DNA of 16,493 nt from Desulfobacteraceae bacterium (GCA_011048855.1 DSCZ01000236.1:1-16493); one strand, 5' to 3'; positions 1 to 8,480 are shown, numbered from the stretch's first letter. Translations and numbers: made by a program. The notes: generated from the sequence alone by a model not told the origin.

Positions 1-313
1 CCCTTATCATCGATTCCACATCCCTTCCCACATAGCCCACTTCGGTGAACTTTGTGGCCTCGACCTTGAGAAACGGAGAATCGGCGAGCCTAGCAAGCCG
101 CCTTGCTATCTCTGTTTTGCCAACTCCTGTAGGGCCGATCATGATGATATTTTTAGGCGCTATCTCGTCTCTCAATTCGGCGGGCACCTGCTGGCGCCGC
201 CATCTGTTTCTTAAGGCGATCGAGACGGATCTCTTGGCCTGGTCCTGGCCTATGATATATTTATCCAGCTCGGAAACAATTTCCCTGGGGGTTAACACTT
301 TCATTTTCGCCAC
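1..313 (-). CDS. hslU: HslU, ATPase/unfoldase subunit of HslVU protease (5' part only)
   Basis: This is the N-terminal ~104 residues of HslU; the gene runs off the left edge of the window. HslU is the AAA+ hexamer that unfolds proteins and feeds them to the HslV peptidase in the cytoplasm. The visible part has the family's opening ([17 protein letters not shown]), the Walker A loop [15 protein letters not shown] and then [19 protein letters not shown], all typical of HslU. I place the start at the GTG at 313, because GGAGG at 321-325 lies 7 nt upstream. The in-frame ATG at 304 would be 16 nt away. The gene follows hslV by 37 nt in the same direction, so co-transcription from xerC-hslV is likely. 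Family identity is certain from the motifs; the rest of the protein cannot be judged here. Confidence 0.95.
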   Translation of the reverse strand, partial: MAKMKVLTPREIVSELDKYIIGQDQAKRSVSIALRNRWRRQQVPAELRDEIAPKNIIMIGPTGVGKTEIARRLARLADSPFLKVEATKFTEVGYVGRDVESMIR

Positions 314-350
314 AAAATTTCCTCCGCTGATTTCCAGGTTGATTCGCCGT

Positions 351-932
351 TCATTCTGACAATTCGTGCAAAATCACATGCTCATTCGTATAAATGCATA
401 TTGATGCGGCTATCTTCATGGCTTCGCGGGCAACCTCGGCCGCGCTCAACTCGGAATGCTCCACCAGGGCCCGTGCTGCGGCCAGCGCATAAGGCCCGCC
501 TGACCCGATTGCCGCAACGGGGATATCCGGTTCAATCACATCGCCGTTGCCTGAAACGATGAAGGTGTGTTCGCAGTCTGCAGCCAGCAGAAGGGCCTCC
601 AGCCTCCTTAAAACCCGGTCTGTACGCCAGTCCTTGGCGAGCTCCACCGCAGCCCTGGTCAAATTTCCGTTGTAGGCTTCGAGCTTCCCTTCCAGTCGTT
701 CGAGCAGGCTGAAAGCGTCTGCAGAGGCTCCGGCGAACCCAACGAGCACCTGATCCTTGTACATCAAGCGCACCTTGGCCGCCCGATGTTTCATTATCGT
801 ATCCTCCAGGGTCACCTGGCCGTCACCGGCCATCACGGTGCTCCCGTTTTTCCTTACCGACAAAATTGTCGTCGCACGGAACCGTGCGCCGGAGGTGTTT
901 TTTCCTTCCCTTTCCATTTCCATCGAGAACAT
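351..932 (-). CDS. hslV: HslV, proteolytic subunit of HslVU (with long propeptide)
   Basis: 193-residue threonine peptidase that forms the double-hexamer core of the HslVU protease. The family's mature N-terminus is recognised at residue 21 ([10 protein letters not shown]), followed by [20 protein letters not shown] and the late [16 protein letters not shown] motif, so the peptidase domain is complete. What is odd is the 20 residues before the nucleophile Thr21. In most bacteria HslV has only the initiator Met there, and Bacillus CodW has a few residues. The start at 932 is supported by GAGGAG located 8 nt upstream. The latest possible in-frame ATG still leaves 15 residues before Thr21, so the extension is not just a start-site error. 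The gene lies 42 nt downstream of xerC, with a perfect hairpin (951-971) in between, and hslU follows it. Confidence 0.96.
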   Translation of the reverse strand: MFSMEMEREGKNTSGARFRATTILSVRKNGSTVMAGDGQVTLEDTIMKHRAAKVRLMYKDQVLVGFAGASADAFSLLERLEGKLEAYNGNLTRAAVELAKDWRTDRVLRRLEALLLAADCEHTFIVSGNGDVIEPDIPVAAIGSGGPYALAAARALVEHSELSAAEVAREAMKIAASICIYTNEHVILHELSE

Positions 933-950
933 TCCAACCGCTCCTCATGC

Positions 951-971
951 CCATCCGGTATTTCCGGATGG
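951..971 (-). repeat. CCATCCGG hairpin, copy 1 (REP-like)
   Basis: Perfect inverted repeat with 8-bp arms CCATCCGG / CCGGATGG around a 5-nt loop, filling the short gap between xerC and hslV. Read on the minus strand the loop is AAATA. The same arm sequence and nearly the same loop recur at 10845-10867 and 13345-13373, so this belongs to a dispersed hairpin family. It lies within a presumed operon and ends just before the hslV ribosome binding site. In mRNA it could act as an RNA hairpin or partial attenuator; that role is inferred. Confidence 0.8.
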
Positions 972-974
972 CCG

Positions 975-1961
975 CTATTTACTCCTGGGATGAGATTTAT
1001 CATATACCGCCATAAGACGGTCCAGGCTCACGTGAGTATATCTCTGTGTCGTGGACAGGCTTGAATGCCCAAGCAATTCCTGTACCGATCTCAGGTCTGC
1101 TCCGCCGTCCATCAAGTGCGTTGCAAAACTGTGCCGCATCGAATGAGGGCTTATATCCGAAGGAGCATGGCTCAGCCCCGCATATCGTTTGACAATAGAT
1201 CTCACGCTTCTGCTCGTAAGCCTGCCTCCACGGAAATTCACAAACAACGCTCCGCCGCCTTTTTCACCCTCCTGAATTTTTTTTCGCAGCCCTTCAACCG
1301 CTTTCAAATAACGTTCGAGAACCTCGGCTGCACGGCGGCCCAAAGGAACAACACGTTCCTTCCCCCCTTTGCCTCTAACCCGAACAAGACGCTCGTCCAA
1401 ACTTACATCGGCCAAATTCAATGACGTCAGCTCGCCTCCCCTCAACCCAGTAGAATAAAGCGTTTCAAGAACCGCAAGATCTCTCAGGCCCAGTGGATCC
1501 TGACGATCGGCTGCTTCCAGCAGTCGAAACATTTCATCTACTGAAAGGTAGACAGGAATCGTTTTCTCCAGTCTGGGGGAAGAAACCTCTGCCGCCGGGC
1601 TGCCGGCAACGATTCCCCGTTTTTCTAAAAAAATAAAGAACGATCGCAAAGCAGACAGCTTTCGAGCGATCGTTTTTCGTTTGAGCCTCGCAAAAAGAAA
1701 AGCGAGGTAATGCCTTATATTTGTAATGTCGATCGATTCAACTGATACGCCTTTTCCGCCCGTATCCACCGAATCTCCGAGAAAAGCCATAAACTGATAG
1801 AGATCCGCCCGGTAACCCTTCACAGTGTTGAATGAATAGTTTTTTCCGGTCTCGAGATATCGTACGAATGATTCTATTAACGGTGCAAGTTGCACACGAG
1901 CCCCCCGAGGCATATTGAACGGCCCGTCACCAAGGCCCGATCGACGCCCAAAGTCTAACAT
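975..1961 (-). CDS. xerC: Tyrosine recombinase XerC
   Basis: Site-specific recombinase that resolves chromosome dimers at dif. The N-terminal SAM-like DNA-binding domain (LIESFVRYLETGKNYSFNTV onward) is followed by the catalytic domain. Numbering from the TTG at 1979, the active-site set is complete: R180 in STGLRGGEL, K204 in RGKGGKER, H279 and R282 in HSMRHSFATH, H305 in GHSSLSTTQRYTH, and Tyr314 as nucleophile. The start is uncertain. The frame is open from the TTG at 1979; I use the ATG at 1961, and the ATG at 1913 (giving MPRGARVQ) fits the usual family length equally well. None of the three has a strong ribosome binding site. The order xerC-hslV-hslU matches codV-codW-codX of Bacillus, so this is a housekeeping Xer and not a phage integrase. 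XerD would be the closest alternative; the context favours XerC. Confidence 0.9.
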   Translation of the reverse strand: MLDFGRRSGLGDGPFNMPRGARVQLAPLIESFVRYLETGKNYSFNTVKGYRADLYQFMAFLGDSVDTGGKGVSVESIDITNIRHYLAFLFARLKRKTIARKLSALRSFFIFLEKRGIVAGSPAAEVSSPRLEKTIPVYLSVDEMFRLLEAADRQDPLGLRDLAVLETLYSTGLRGGELTSLNLADVSLDERLVRVRGKGGKERVVPLGRRAAEVLERYLKAVEGLRKKIQEGEKGGGALFVNFRGGRLTSRSVRSIVKRYAGLSHAPSDISPHSMRHSFATHLMDGGADLRSVQELLGHSSLSTTQRYTHVSLDRLMAVYDKSHPRSK

Positions 1962-2007
1962 TTTTCCGGGAATTGGCAATGAAAAAATAGGACATTCTAT
2001 TCTTGCC

Positions 2008-2037
2008 TTGACTTTGATTTTGAAATTGATGTATTTT
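2008..2037 (+). promoter_or_regulatory. Possible sigma-70-type promoter for the EF-G-like gene
   Basis: TTGACT at 2008-2013 and TATTTT at 2032-2037, separated by 18 nt, in the AT-rich part of the 230-nt gap between the divergent xerC and EF-G-like genes. Transcription from here would give a leader of about 165 nt. That leader contains a short GGGAG/CTCCC stem near 2130-2145 and the octamer CGGTGTAC twice (2059-2066 and 2170-2177). I recognise no riboswitch in it. Confidence 0.4.
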
Positions 2038-2209
2038 TCTTATTTGACTTTATTTTCTCGGTGTACACGCCAAACATTATGTGTCCTGACTGCACTTCTG
2101 TTACGGCCCACATAAGGGTTACGCCGGGGAGGAGACTCCCTTCAGGTTGCAACGATAAACGGCAGGCGACGGTGTACGAAATTTCAGATTGATCAGGAAG
2201 GGGTTTTGT

Positions 2210-4288
2210 ATGGAAAGAAAAACCGAACTACTCAGAAATATAGCTTTTTTGGCACACGCAGGATCCGGAAAAACCTCGCTGGCCGAAGCCATGTTGTTCA
2301 ACGGGAAAGCGACCAGCAGGCTGGGTAAAGTAGATGACGGCACCTCCAACCTCAACTATGAACCCGAGGAAATAAAAAGAGGCATAACGATCAGCACTGC
2401 AGTGCATAACTGCACCTGGAAAAAGCAAATCATCAATATTCTCGACACTCCCGGAGATTACAATTTTATATCGGAAGCCAGGCTCGCGCTTCAAGCCGCG
2501 GACGCCGCGGTCGTTGTTATAGATTCAACTGCCGGAGTCAAGGTGGGCACCGAGAAAGTATGGGAATTCATCGATCAAGAGGAGTTGCCCCGGATCGTAT
2601 TTGTAAACAAGCTGGACAGGGAAAGATCCGACTTTTACCGGATGGTCGAGGATGTGGCGGCGACTCTTCAGGCAAAGGCCACGCCGGTCGCGATTCCGAT
2701 AGGGTCCGAAGAAGCCTTCGAGGGCATTGTGGACCTGTTGAAAATGAAAGCTCATATATATTCAAAGGACGGAAGCGGAAAATTTCAAACCACCGCAATA
2801 CCGGCGGAAATCGAAGAAACCACCGCCGAGTGGCGCGAAAAGATGATCGAGAATATCGTGGAAGCGGATGACGACCTTATGGAGAAATATCTCGAAGGTG
2901 AACAGTTGACAGACGAAGAAATCGAGGCCACCCTTGTACAGGGCGTCAAATCCGGGGTGTTGATCCCATTGATGTGCGGCTCGGCCATATTGAACATAGG
3001 CGTTCCCGAATTGATGGATCTGATAGTCCAGGCTTTTCCCTCTCCGGCCGAAAGACCAGCCAAAAAAGGCGTAAAACCTGGAAGCGACGAAGAGAAGGAA
3101 CTGCCGCCCGAAGAAAACGCCCCGTTTTCAGGTCTCGTCTTCAAAACCGTAGCGGATCCGTTTGCAGGCAAGCTGACATTGTTACGTATATTTTCCGGCA
3201 AGCTTGAAAACGACAGTACAGTTTACGATTCCACCAAAGACATAAAGGAAAAATTCGGTCAGTTGTTTTTGATGGAAGGGAAAAAACAGCATGCGATAGA
3301 AGCCGCCGTGGCCGGCGACATCGTCGCAATCCCCAAGCTCAAAGAAACCGCCACCGGCGACACCCTTTGCGCGCCTAATGACCCTATTTTATATAAATCG
3401 GCCGAATTAATGCCCCCGGTCATCTCTTACGCCGTCGAGGCTAAAGTCCAGGGCACCGAAGACAAGGTATTCAGTTCTCTTTCGAAACTTGTGGATGAGG
3501 ATCCCACGCTGAAACTCGGCAGGGACCAGACCACATCCGAAATCATCCTTTCCGGGACAGGACAGATTCACCTGGAAGCCACGTGCGAAAAGCTTAACCG
3601 TAAATACGGCGTTGAAGTTACTCTCAATCCCGTTAAAGTTCCCTATCGTGAAACAATTAAAAAAGAGGTTAAAGGCGTCATTTACCGGCACAAAAAGCAA
3701 ACCGGCGGACGAGGTCAATTCGCGGAAGTTCACTTCGATGTAGGCCCTCTCGAAAAGGGTGCAGGTTTCGAATTCGAAGAAGCACTCGTGGGCATGAACG
3801 TCCCTCGCAATTTTGTTCCAGCGGTGGAAAAGGGTATCGTCGAGGCGCTCCCACAGGGGTTCCTGGCTGGTTACCCTCTGGTTGACCTGAAGGTGCGTTT
3901 CTACGACGGCAAATCCCACGATGTGGATTCCTCGGAAATGGCATTCAAAATAGCTGCCAGCATGTGCCTTAAAAAAGCCATCCAGGAAGCGAATCCAACC
4001 CTCCTGGAACCGGTTATGAAAATGGAGATCACCGTACCTGAAGAGGTAATGGGGGACGTGATGGGCGACCTGAACGGCCGCAGGGGCAGGGTGCTTGGAA
4101 TGGACAGTATAGGGAAGTACCAGATCATAAAAGCAAGCGTCCCTATGGCTGAAGTTCTCAAATATGCACTGGACCTGAACTCGATGTCAGCGGGCCGTGG
4201 TTTTTTTACGATGGAACAATCCCATTATGAAGAAGTGCCGGTCCAGCTTGCTGAAAAAATAATAGCCGCCTCCAAAGAACAGGAGTAA
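2210..4288 (+). CDS. EF-G-like translation GTPase (FusA paralogue)
   Basis: 692-residue five-domain GTPase of the elongation factor G family. Seen in order: G1 loop AHAGSGKTSLAEAML (residues 15-29), switch I GITISTAV (58-65), G3 DTPGDYNF (79-86), G4 NKLD (133-136), G5 CGSAILNIGVPELMD (256-270), and the EF-G C-terminal domains with the intact domain IV tip SHDVDSSEMAFK (569-580). The G3 motif has Asp83 where canonical EF-G and EF-Tu have the catalytic His of DTPGH. Together with G1 GSGKT this places it in the EF-G-like/EF-G2 group and not the canonical translocase. The likely role is in translation or ribosome handling, but the exact step is unknown. I choose the ATG at 2210 over an in-frame TTG at 2189 because AGGAAGGGG lies just upstream of it. 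A canonical fusA is expected elsewhere in the genome. Confidence 0.93.
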   Translation: MERKTELLRNIAFLAHAGSGKTSLAEAMLFNGKATSRLGKVDDGTSNLNYEPEEIKRGITISTAVHNCTWKKQIINILDTPGDYNFISEARLALQAADAAVVVIDSTAGVKVGTEKVWEFIDQEELPRIVFVNKLDRERSDFYRMVEDVAATLQAKATPVAIPIGSEEAFEGIVDLLKMKAHIYSKDGSGKFQTTAIPAEIEETTAEWREKMIENIVEADDDLMEKYLEGEQLTDEEIEATLVQGVKSGVLIPLMCGSAILNIGVPELMDLIVQAFPSPAERPAKKGVKPGSDEEKELPPEENAPFSGLVFKTVADPFAGKLTLLRIFSGKLENDSTVYDSTKDIKEKFGQLFLMEGKKQHAIEAAVAGDIVAIPKLKETATGDTLCAPNDPILYKSAELMPPVISYAVEAKVQGTEDKVFSSLSKLVDEDPTLKLGRDQTTSEIILSGTGQIHLEATCEKLNRKYGVEVTLNPVKVPYRETIKKEVKGVIYRHKKQTGGRGQFAEVHFDVGPLEKGAGFEFEEALVGMNVPRNFVPAVEKGIVEALPQGFLAGYPLVDLKVRFYDGKSHDVDSSEMAFKIAASMCLKKAIQEANPTLLEPVMKMEITVPEEVMGDVMGDLNGRRGRVLGMDSIGKYQIIKASVPMAEVLKYALDLNSMSAGRGFFTMEQSHYEEVPVQLAEKIIAASKEQE

Positions 4289-4311
4289 ATGTTCCCTAAT
4301 CATTCCCACAG

Positions 4312-4353
4312 TCCGAAACATTCCTTAGCGTTTTCAGCAGGGGATGTTTCGGA
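4312..4353 (+). terminator. Long-loop inverted repeat after the EF-G-like gene
   Basis: Perfect 10-bp arms TCCGAAACAT (4312-4321) and ATGTTTCGGA (4344-4353), separated by 22 nt and followed by TTTTG. It begins 23 nt after the EF-G-like stop and ends 32 nt before the next start. It could be a weak terminator or attenuator between the two genes. The long loop and short T-run make it unlike a classic intrinsic terminator. Confidence 0.4.
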
Positions 4354-4385
4354 TTTTGTCCTCATGGCGCAACCGGAGAAAGGTT

Positions 4386-4910
4386 ATGGTGCCGGATTTA
4401 AAAACGGGTGTCCTGACTGTAAGCGACAAAGGCTATGCAGGCTTGAGAGTCGATGAAAGCGGGAAAGCGGTTTCAAAGCTCCTTGCTTCGCAGGGATATT
4501 CTGTTGTGCTCCACGCTGTTGTTCCGGACGAAAGCCCGTTGATCGCCCGAACGCTTATTCAGTGGGTCGACGAAGAACACCTGGCCCTGATCGTTACGAC
4601 CGGGGGCACCGGGCTAAGCCCGAGAGATGTTACCCCTCAGGCAACACAACAGATTATAGACTTTATCGTCCCCGGCATCGGCGAAGCGATGCGAGCGAAA
4701 AGCATGTCGGCAACTCCCCACGCGATGCTTTCAAGAGCCGTAGCCGGTGTGAGAAACACTTGTCTTATCCTCAATCTGCCGGGGAGCACTCGCGGGGCGC
4801 TGGAAAACCTTGAAGTAGTCCTTCCGGCCCTGCCTCACGCACTTTCCAAGCTTGCTGGAGACACGTCTGATTGTGCACCGCCGTCGGAAAACCACCAGAA
4901 TTCAAAATAA
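4386..4910 (+). CDS. MogA/MoaB-type molybdopterin adenylyltransferase
   Basis: 174-residue cytoplasmic protein of the MoCF-binding domain family, which adenylylates molybdopterin before molybdenum (or tungsten) insertion. Diagnostic motifs are the N-terminal strand KTGVLTVSDKG (6-16), LIVTTGGTGLSPRDVTPQAT (68-87), which holds the MPT-binding TTGGTG loop and the conserved Asp81, and LPGSTRGALENLE (131-143). Length and motifs match MogA and MoaB. The two cannot be separated by eye, so I give no symbol. The start at 4386 is chosen because GGAG sits 7 nt upstream; an upstream in-frame start at 4344 would add 14 residues unlike the family and overlap the hairpin. The gene points to molybdo- or tungsto-enzymes in this organism. 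The ModF-like ATPase at 11748 could be a distant thematic partner, but nothing here links them. Confidence 0.9.
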   Translation: MVPDLKTGVLTVSDKGYAGLRVDESGKAVSKLLASQGYSVVLHAVVPDESPLIARTLIQWVDEEHLALIVTTGGTGLSPRDVTPQATQQIIDFIVPGIGEAMRAKSMSATPHAMLSRAVAGVRNTCLILNLPGSTRGALENLEVVLPALPHALSKLAGDTSDCAPPSENHQNSK

Positions 4911-4972
4911 CAACCCGCCGGATTCTTAAACGGGCATCCGGCACGCGCATTGCGCGGAAAAGGAGACTTTTT

Positions 4973-5953
4973 ATGCATCGATTCATCACTGGAATTTTAA
5001 CTTTATGTCTGCCAATCGTATTTGCGACGGCTGTTTATCCCGCCCTGGCAGAGGAGCAAAAAACCGAAGTTCCGGACCCGGTTGCAACGGTTAACGGCTC
5101 GCCCATCCCCTTGTCGGATTTTGAATGGGAAATGAAAAATGCGGCGGTAAAGGGATTCAATGCCGTAGAAAGTAACGGTGCCCAGGACTCTTTAAAGACG
5201 CAGGTGCTTGACGAATTGATCGACAGAGAACTTCTTTACCAGGAAAGCGTAAAATCGGATGTTTCCATAGACGAAGAATTGGTTCAGAATCGAATGGATC
5301 ATCTAAAAGGCCGATTTCCGGACGAAGAACTCTTCACAAAAGCTCTGGAAGATATGAATATGACAGAAGAAAATTTAAAAAGGCATATTAAAAGAGGCAT
5401 GTCGATCACTAAATACGTCGACGAATCTTTCGTGCAAAAAGCCGAAGTGAGCGAAAAGGAGATCGAAGACTTTTACAAGGAGCATCCCGAGGCTTTTACA
5501 AGGCCTGAACGGGTGCATGCACGCCATATCCTGCTTGAAACGAAGCCCGACGCATCCGAGGAAACGATTGAAAAAAACAGGGAGCTTCTGACCTCGCTCC
5601 GTAAGAAGGTTGAAAACGGAGAAGATTTTGGCGAGCTCGCCAAGGAGTATTCAGAGTGTCCAAGCTCTTCTCAGAATGGAGATCTCGGTTTTTTCGGGAA
5701 AGGTGAGATGGTGAAGGAATTCGAAGAAACCGCCTTTGCCCTTGAGCCTGGAACCGTCAGTGAAATCGTCCAAACTCAATTCGGCCTTCATTTGATTCAG
5801 TCGGTGGAAAAGCAACCCGAAAGCATCGTACCCCTGGCTGAAATCAAAGACCGACTGGGTCTTCACCTGAAACAGGAAAAGGGAAAAGAAGCCGCTGCCG
5901 CTCACTTGAGTGAGCTCAAAAAAACGGCCTGCATAGAGCGCATGGTACATTAG
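4973..5953 (+). CDS. Secreted PpiC/SurA-type peptidyl-prolyl isomerase
   Basis: 326-residue exported chaperone/foldase. A signal peptide is clear: MHRF, a hydrophobic core to about residue 21, and a likely cut after Ala26 (ALA|EEQ). Residues 36-175 form a SurA_N-like helical region starting VATVNGSPIPLSDFEWEM, and residues about 179-281 are the parvulin rotamase domain (ERVHARHILLETKPD, then NGDLGFFGKGEMVKEFEE, then FGLHLIQSVEK). A short C-terminal helix follows. Such proteins help fold outer-membrane or secreted proteins in the periplasm, which implies a Gram-negative cell. The start at 4973 has AAGGAG upstream; the reading frame is open further back, to 4871, but that would put 34 charged residues before the signal peptide. 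It lies 62 nt after the mogA-like gene and 28 nt before argF, possibly in one transcript. Confidence 0.92.
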   Translation: MHRFITGILTLCLPIVFATAVYPALAEEQKTEVPDPVATVNGSPIPLSDFEWEMKNAAVKGFNAVESNGAQDSLKTQVLDELIDRELLYQESVKSDVSIDEELVQNRMDHLKGRFPDEELFTKALEDMNMTEENLKRHIKRGMSITKYVDESFVQKAEVSEKEIEDFYKEHPEAFTRPERVHARHILLETKPDASEETIEKNRELLTSLRKKVENGEDFGELAKEYSECPSSSQNGDLGFFGKGEMVKEFEETAFALEPGTVSEIVQTQFGLHLIQSVEKQPESIVPLAEIKDRLGLHLKQEKGKEAAAAHLSELKKTACIERMVH

Positions 5954-5981
5954 CGGCTGGGTATGTACACGGAGGTCTGAA

Positions 5982-6962
5982 ATGTCCGTCAATCTGAAAG
6001 GGAGAAATTTCCTGACTTTAAAAGATTTTCTGCCGGATGAGATCGATCATCTGCTGGCACTTTCGCTCAAGCTTAAACAGGATAAAATGTCTGGGATCCG
6101 GTCCAGGAATCTCGAGGGCAAAAACATTGCGCTGATTTTCGAAAAGCCTTCTACAAGAACCAGGTGCGCATTCGTCGTAGCCTGCAACGATGAAGGCGCA
6201 CATGCTGAGTACCTCGGGAAAAACGATATTCAGCTTGCAAAGAAGGAAAGTGTCAAAGACACTGCCAGGGTTCTTGGCCGAATGTTCGACGGGATACAGT
6301 TCAGAGGCTTTTCACACCGGACAGCCGAAGAACTTGCAGCTTTTGCAGGGGTACCGGTCTGGAATGGGTTGACCGATAAATTTCACCCCACGCAGGTACT
6401 TGCAGATTTTATGACGGTGACCGAGTGCCTCGGAGGTCTGAAGGGAATAAAAATGGCCTATGTCGGTGACGGCAGCAATAATGTAGCGAATTCCCTGATG
6501 ATCGGTGGAGCCAAAATGGGACTGGATTTCAGAATCGTCACCCATGAATCGTTGTTTCCGGATCCCGGCCTGCTGGCCGAGGTCCGGGAGATGGCGCCTG
6601 CCTGCGGGGCGCGAATCACCTGCACTTCAAATATTGATGAAGGAGTCGATGGTATTGATGTGATCTATACGGATGTTTGGGCTTCAATGGGTGATGAAGA
6701 AAGGCTCCCGGAACGGATAGGCATGCTGAAGCAGTACCAGGTGAATGAAAAAATGATCGAGAGGACCGGAAACCCGAATGTGATCTTTCTTCACTGCCTA
6801 CCGAGCTTCCACGGCCGCGACACTGAAATTTCCGCAAGGTTCCCGGATGTGTGCGAAGTCACCGATGAGGTGTTCGAGCATCCCCGGTCCAAGGTTTTCG
6901 ACCAGGCCGAAAACCGTGTTCATACAATCAAGGCCGTTATGGTTGCAACCATCGGCAAATAA
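5982..6962 (+). CDS. argF: Ornithine carbamoyltransferase
   Basis: 326-residue cytosolic enzyme that makes citrulline from ornithine and carbamoyl phosphate. All signature motifs are present: carbamoyl-phosphate loop STRTR (57-61) in FEKPSTRTRCAF, HPTQ (135-138), the ornithine-binding loop DVWASMG (231-237), and HCLP (271-274). GGAGG lies a few bases upstream of the ATG. The segment KESVKDTARVLGRMFDGIQF is the longer E. coli ArgF/ArcB-like version, so a catabolic role (arcB) cannot be excluded. No arginine deiminase or carbamate kinase gene is nearby, which favours the biosynthetic name. The stop codon TAA touches the repeat at 6961-7030, and the gene is convergent with pyk. Confidence 0.95.
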   Translation: MSVNLKGRNFLTLKDFLPDEIDHLLALSLKLKQDKMSGIRSRNLEGKNIALIFEKPSTRTRCAFVVACNDEGAHAEYLGKNDIQLAKKESVKDTARVLGRMFDGIQFRGFSHRTAEELAAFAGVPVWNGLTDKFHPTQVLADFMTVTECLGGLKGIKMAYVGDGSNNVANSLMIGGAKMGLDFRIVTHESLFPDPGLLAEVREMAPACGARITCTSNIDEGVDGIDVIYTDVWASMGDEERLPERIGMLKQYQVNEKMIERTGNPNVIFLHCLPSFHGRDTEISARFPDVCEVTDEVFEHPRSKVFDQAENRVHTIKAVMVATIGK

Positions 6963-7030
6963 CCTTGATTCACCATCAAGATGCCATCTCCCCGTACGGC
7001 GGGATGCAAGCAGCCACGTTGCCTTCGCTT
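6961..7030 (-). repeat. Inverted end copy of the 264-bp intergenic element
   Basis: Read on the minus strand this stretch matches 8675-8744 in about 59 of 66 positions, including the shared blocks GCTGCTTGCATCCCGCC and GGGGAGATGGCATCTTGATG. It fills the gap between the argF and pyk stop codons almost to the base. It contains a small hairpin, CTTGAT-TCACC-ATCAAG (6964-6980). With the copy at 8675-8744 it forms an inverted pair around pyk. It might serve as a bidirectional terminator; that is inferred. Confidence 0.85.
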
Positions 7031-8444
7031 AGATCTCTTTTACACGGATCATGTTCGTTGTGCCGGGTACCCATACAGGGTGCCCGGCCGTTATCACTAC
7101 CAGGTCCCCCGTGGAAACATGCCCTGAATTGAACACGGACGCCGCGGCCGACTCTATCATATCATCGGTATCTTTAGGCTTCTTAATCACACGCGGCTGC
7201 ACACCCCAGTAAAGGCAAAGTCTCCTGGCCGTGGAAGCATGAGGTGAAAGAGCCAGGATCGGACATGCCGGCCTGAATCGCGAAATGTGAATAGCCGTTA
7301 AGCCGGATTGGGTATTTGGAACGATTGCGGCAGCATTCAAATGAGCCGCCAGAACGCAGGAGGCATGTGCAACCGAGGGTGAAACAATAGTCTCCGGCCT
7401 CATTGCCAGGTAGTGTTCATGCGGAAATCCCTGTTCGGCACTACGAAGAAGGTCCGCCATGAATCGAACAGCCTCTACCGGGTAGCTCCCCATTGCGGTT
7501 TCTTCAGAGAGCATAACCGCATCGGTACCATCGAGAACGGCGTTCACCACATCGGTGGCTTCCGCCCGCGTGGGCCTGGGGGATTCCACCATGGATCTAA
7601 GCATCTGAGTCGCGGTAATCACGGGCTTGCCTCGCAGGTTGGCTTCCTTTATGATTCTTTTTTGAATCATGGGTACTTCCGCTAGCGGAATTTCCACTCC
7701 CAAATCCCCCCTTGCCACCATAACACCGTCAGCCGCAGCCATTATGTCATCCAGGTTCTTCACCGCCTCGTGCTTTTCAATTTTGGCCACCAGGGGGATG
7801 TCGCTCCCATTTTCATTGATCAATCTTTTTACCCTGGAAACATCTTCCGGGTCCCTGACAAAAGAGACCGCCACGTAATCAACGCCTTCTGAAATTCCAA
7901 GCGACAGGTCGAGCCGGTCTTTTTCGGTCAAAGCCGGCAGCCCCACCGTCCTGGTTGGAAGATTAATTCCTTTATGAGAAGTCAAGACTCCTCCCTGGAC
8001 GACCTCGCAATGAATATCGGGCTCTCTGACCAAAACCACTTTAAGTTCCAGCATGCCGTCGGCGAGGAGAATTGTATCCCCTTCCCTCACCTCTCCGGGT
8101 AGCGGGTGATAAGAAACGGAAACTCTGAAAGTACCGGATTCAACGGGTTCCGAAGTTAGTATGAATTCGTCCCCTACTTCCAGCCGCACACCCGGTTCGG
8201 CTACGGTTCCGATTCGTATTTTAGGCCCCCCGAGATCCTGCAGTATCGCGACAGGAACTCCCAATCCATCGGATATTCTCCGGATCGTTCGAATCTTGGT
8301 GCGATGATCCTCCCGGGTGCCGTGAGAAAAATTGAGCCTCGCGACATTCATCCCGCCCAATATCATAGACTCGATAACATGTTCCGATTCACTGGCCGGT
8401 CCGATCGTGCAGACGATCTTGGTCCTGGTGGATTTAAATTTCAT
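7029..8444 (-). CDS. pyk: Pyruvate kinase
   Basis: 471-residue glycolytic enzyme converting PEP and ADP to pyruvate and ATP. It starts with TRTKIVCTIGPASES. The A domain carries LNFSHG (38-43), the catalytic block LVAKIEKHEAV with Lys221 and the metal ligand Glu223, ARGDLGVEIP with Asp247, and ITATQMLRSMVESPRPTRAE (276-295). The C-terminal allosteric domain is complete and ends TTNMIRVKEI. Length equals the usual short bacterial type (E. coli PykF is 470). GGAGG sits just upstream of the ATG. The gene is divergent from phosphofructokinase, with a 436-bp gap that holds a 264-bp repeat element; only 36 nt separate that element from the pyk start, including a run of ten T on the coding strand. 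The promoter must therefore lie in or beyond the repeat, or be very close to the gene. Confidence 0.97.
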   Translation of the reverse strand: MKFKSTRTKIVCTIGPASESEHVIESMILGGMNVARLNFSHGTREDHRTKIRTIRRISDGLGVPVAILQDLGGPKIRIGTVAEPGVRLEVGDEFILTSEPVESGTFRVSVSYHPLPGEVREGDTILLADGMLELKVVLVREPDIHCEVVQGGVLTSHKGINLPTRTVGLPALTEKDRLDLSLGISEGVDYVAVSFVRDPEDVSRVKRLINENGSDIPLVAKIEKHEAVKNLDDIMAAADGVMVARGDLGVEIPLAEVPMIQKRIIKEANLRGKPVITATQMLRSMVESPRPTRAEATDVVNAVLDGTDAVMLSEETAMGSYPVEAVRFMADLLRSAEQGFPHEHYLAMRPETIVSPSVAHASCVLAAHLNAAAIVPNTQSGLTAIHISRFRPACPILALSPHASTARRLCLYWGVQPRVIKKPKDTDDMIESAAASVFNSGHVSTGDLVVITAGHPVWVPGTTNMIRVKEI

Positions 8445-8480
8445 TGGTCCTCCATTCTTGTCAAAAAAAAAAGGCGCTCC

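Noticed and set aside
975..1979. Tyrosine recombinase as a sign of an integrated mobile element
   Set aside because: It is followed directly by hslV and hslU, the conserved housekeeping xerC-hslVU arrangement, and has no att-like repeats or phage genes beside it.
2038..2209. A riboswitch or ncRNA in the leader of the EF-G-like gene
   Set aside because: Only a short GGGAG/CTCCC stem and a repeated octamer are visible; no known consensus could be recognised and there is no expression platform next to the start codon.
3407..3919. Long open frames antisense to the EF-G-like gene (170 codons here, others at 2785-3201 and 3901-4161)
   Set aside because: They are shadows of a strongly conserved gene on the plus strand and have no family resemblance.
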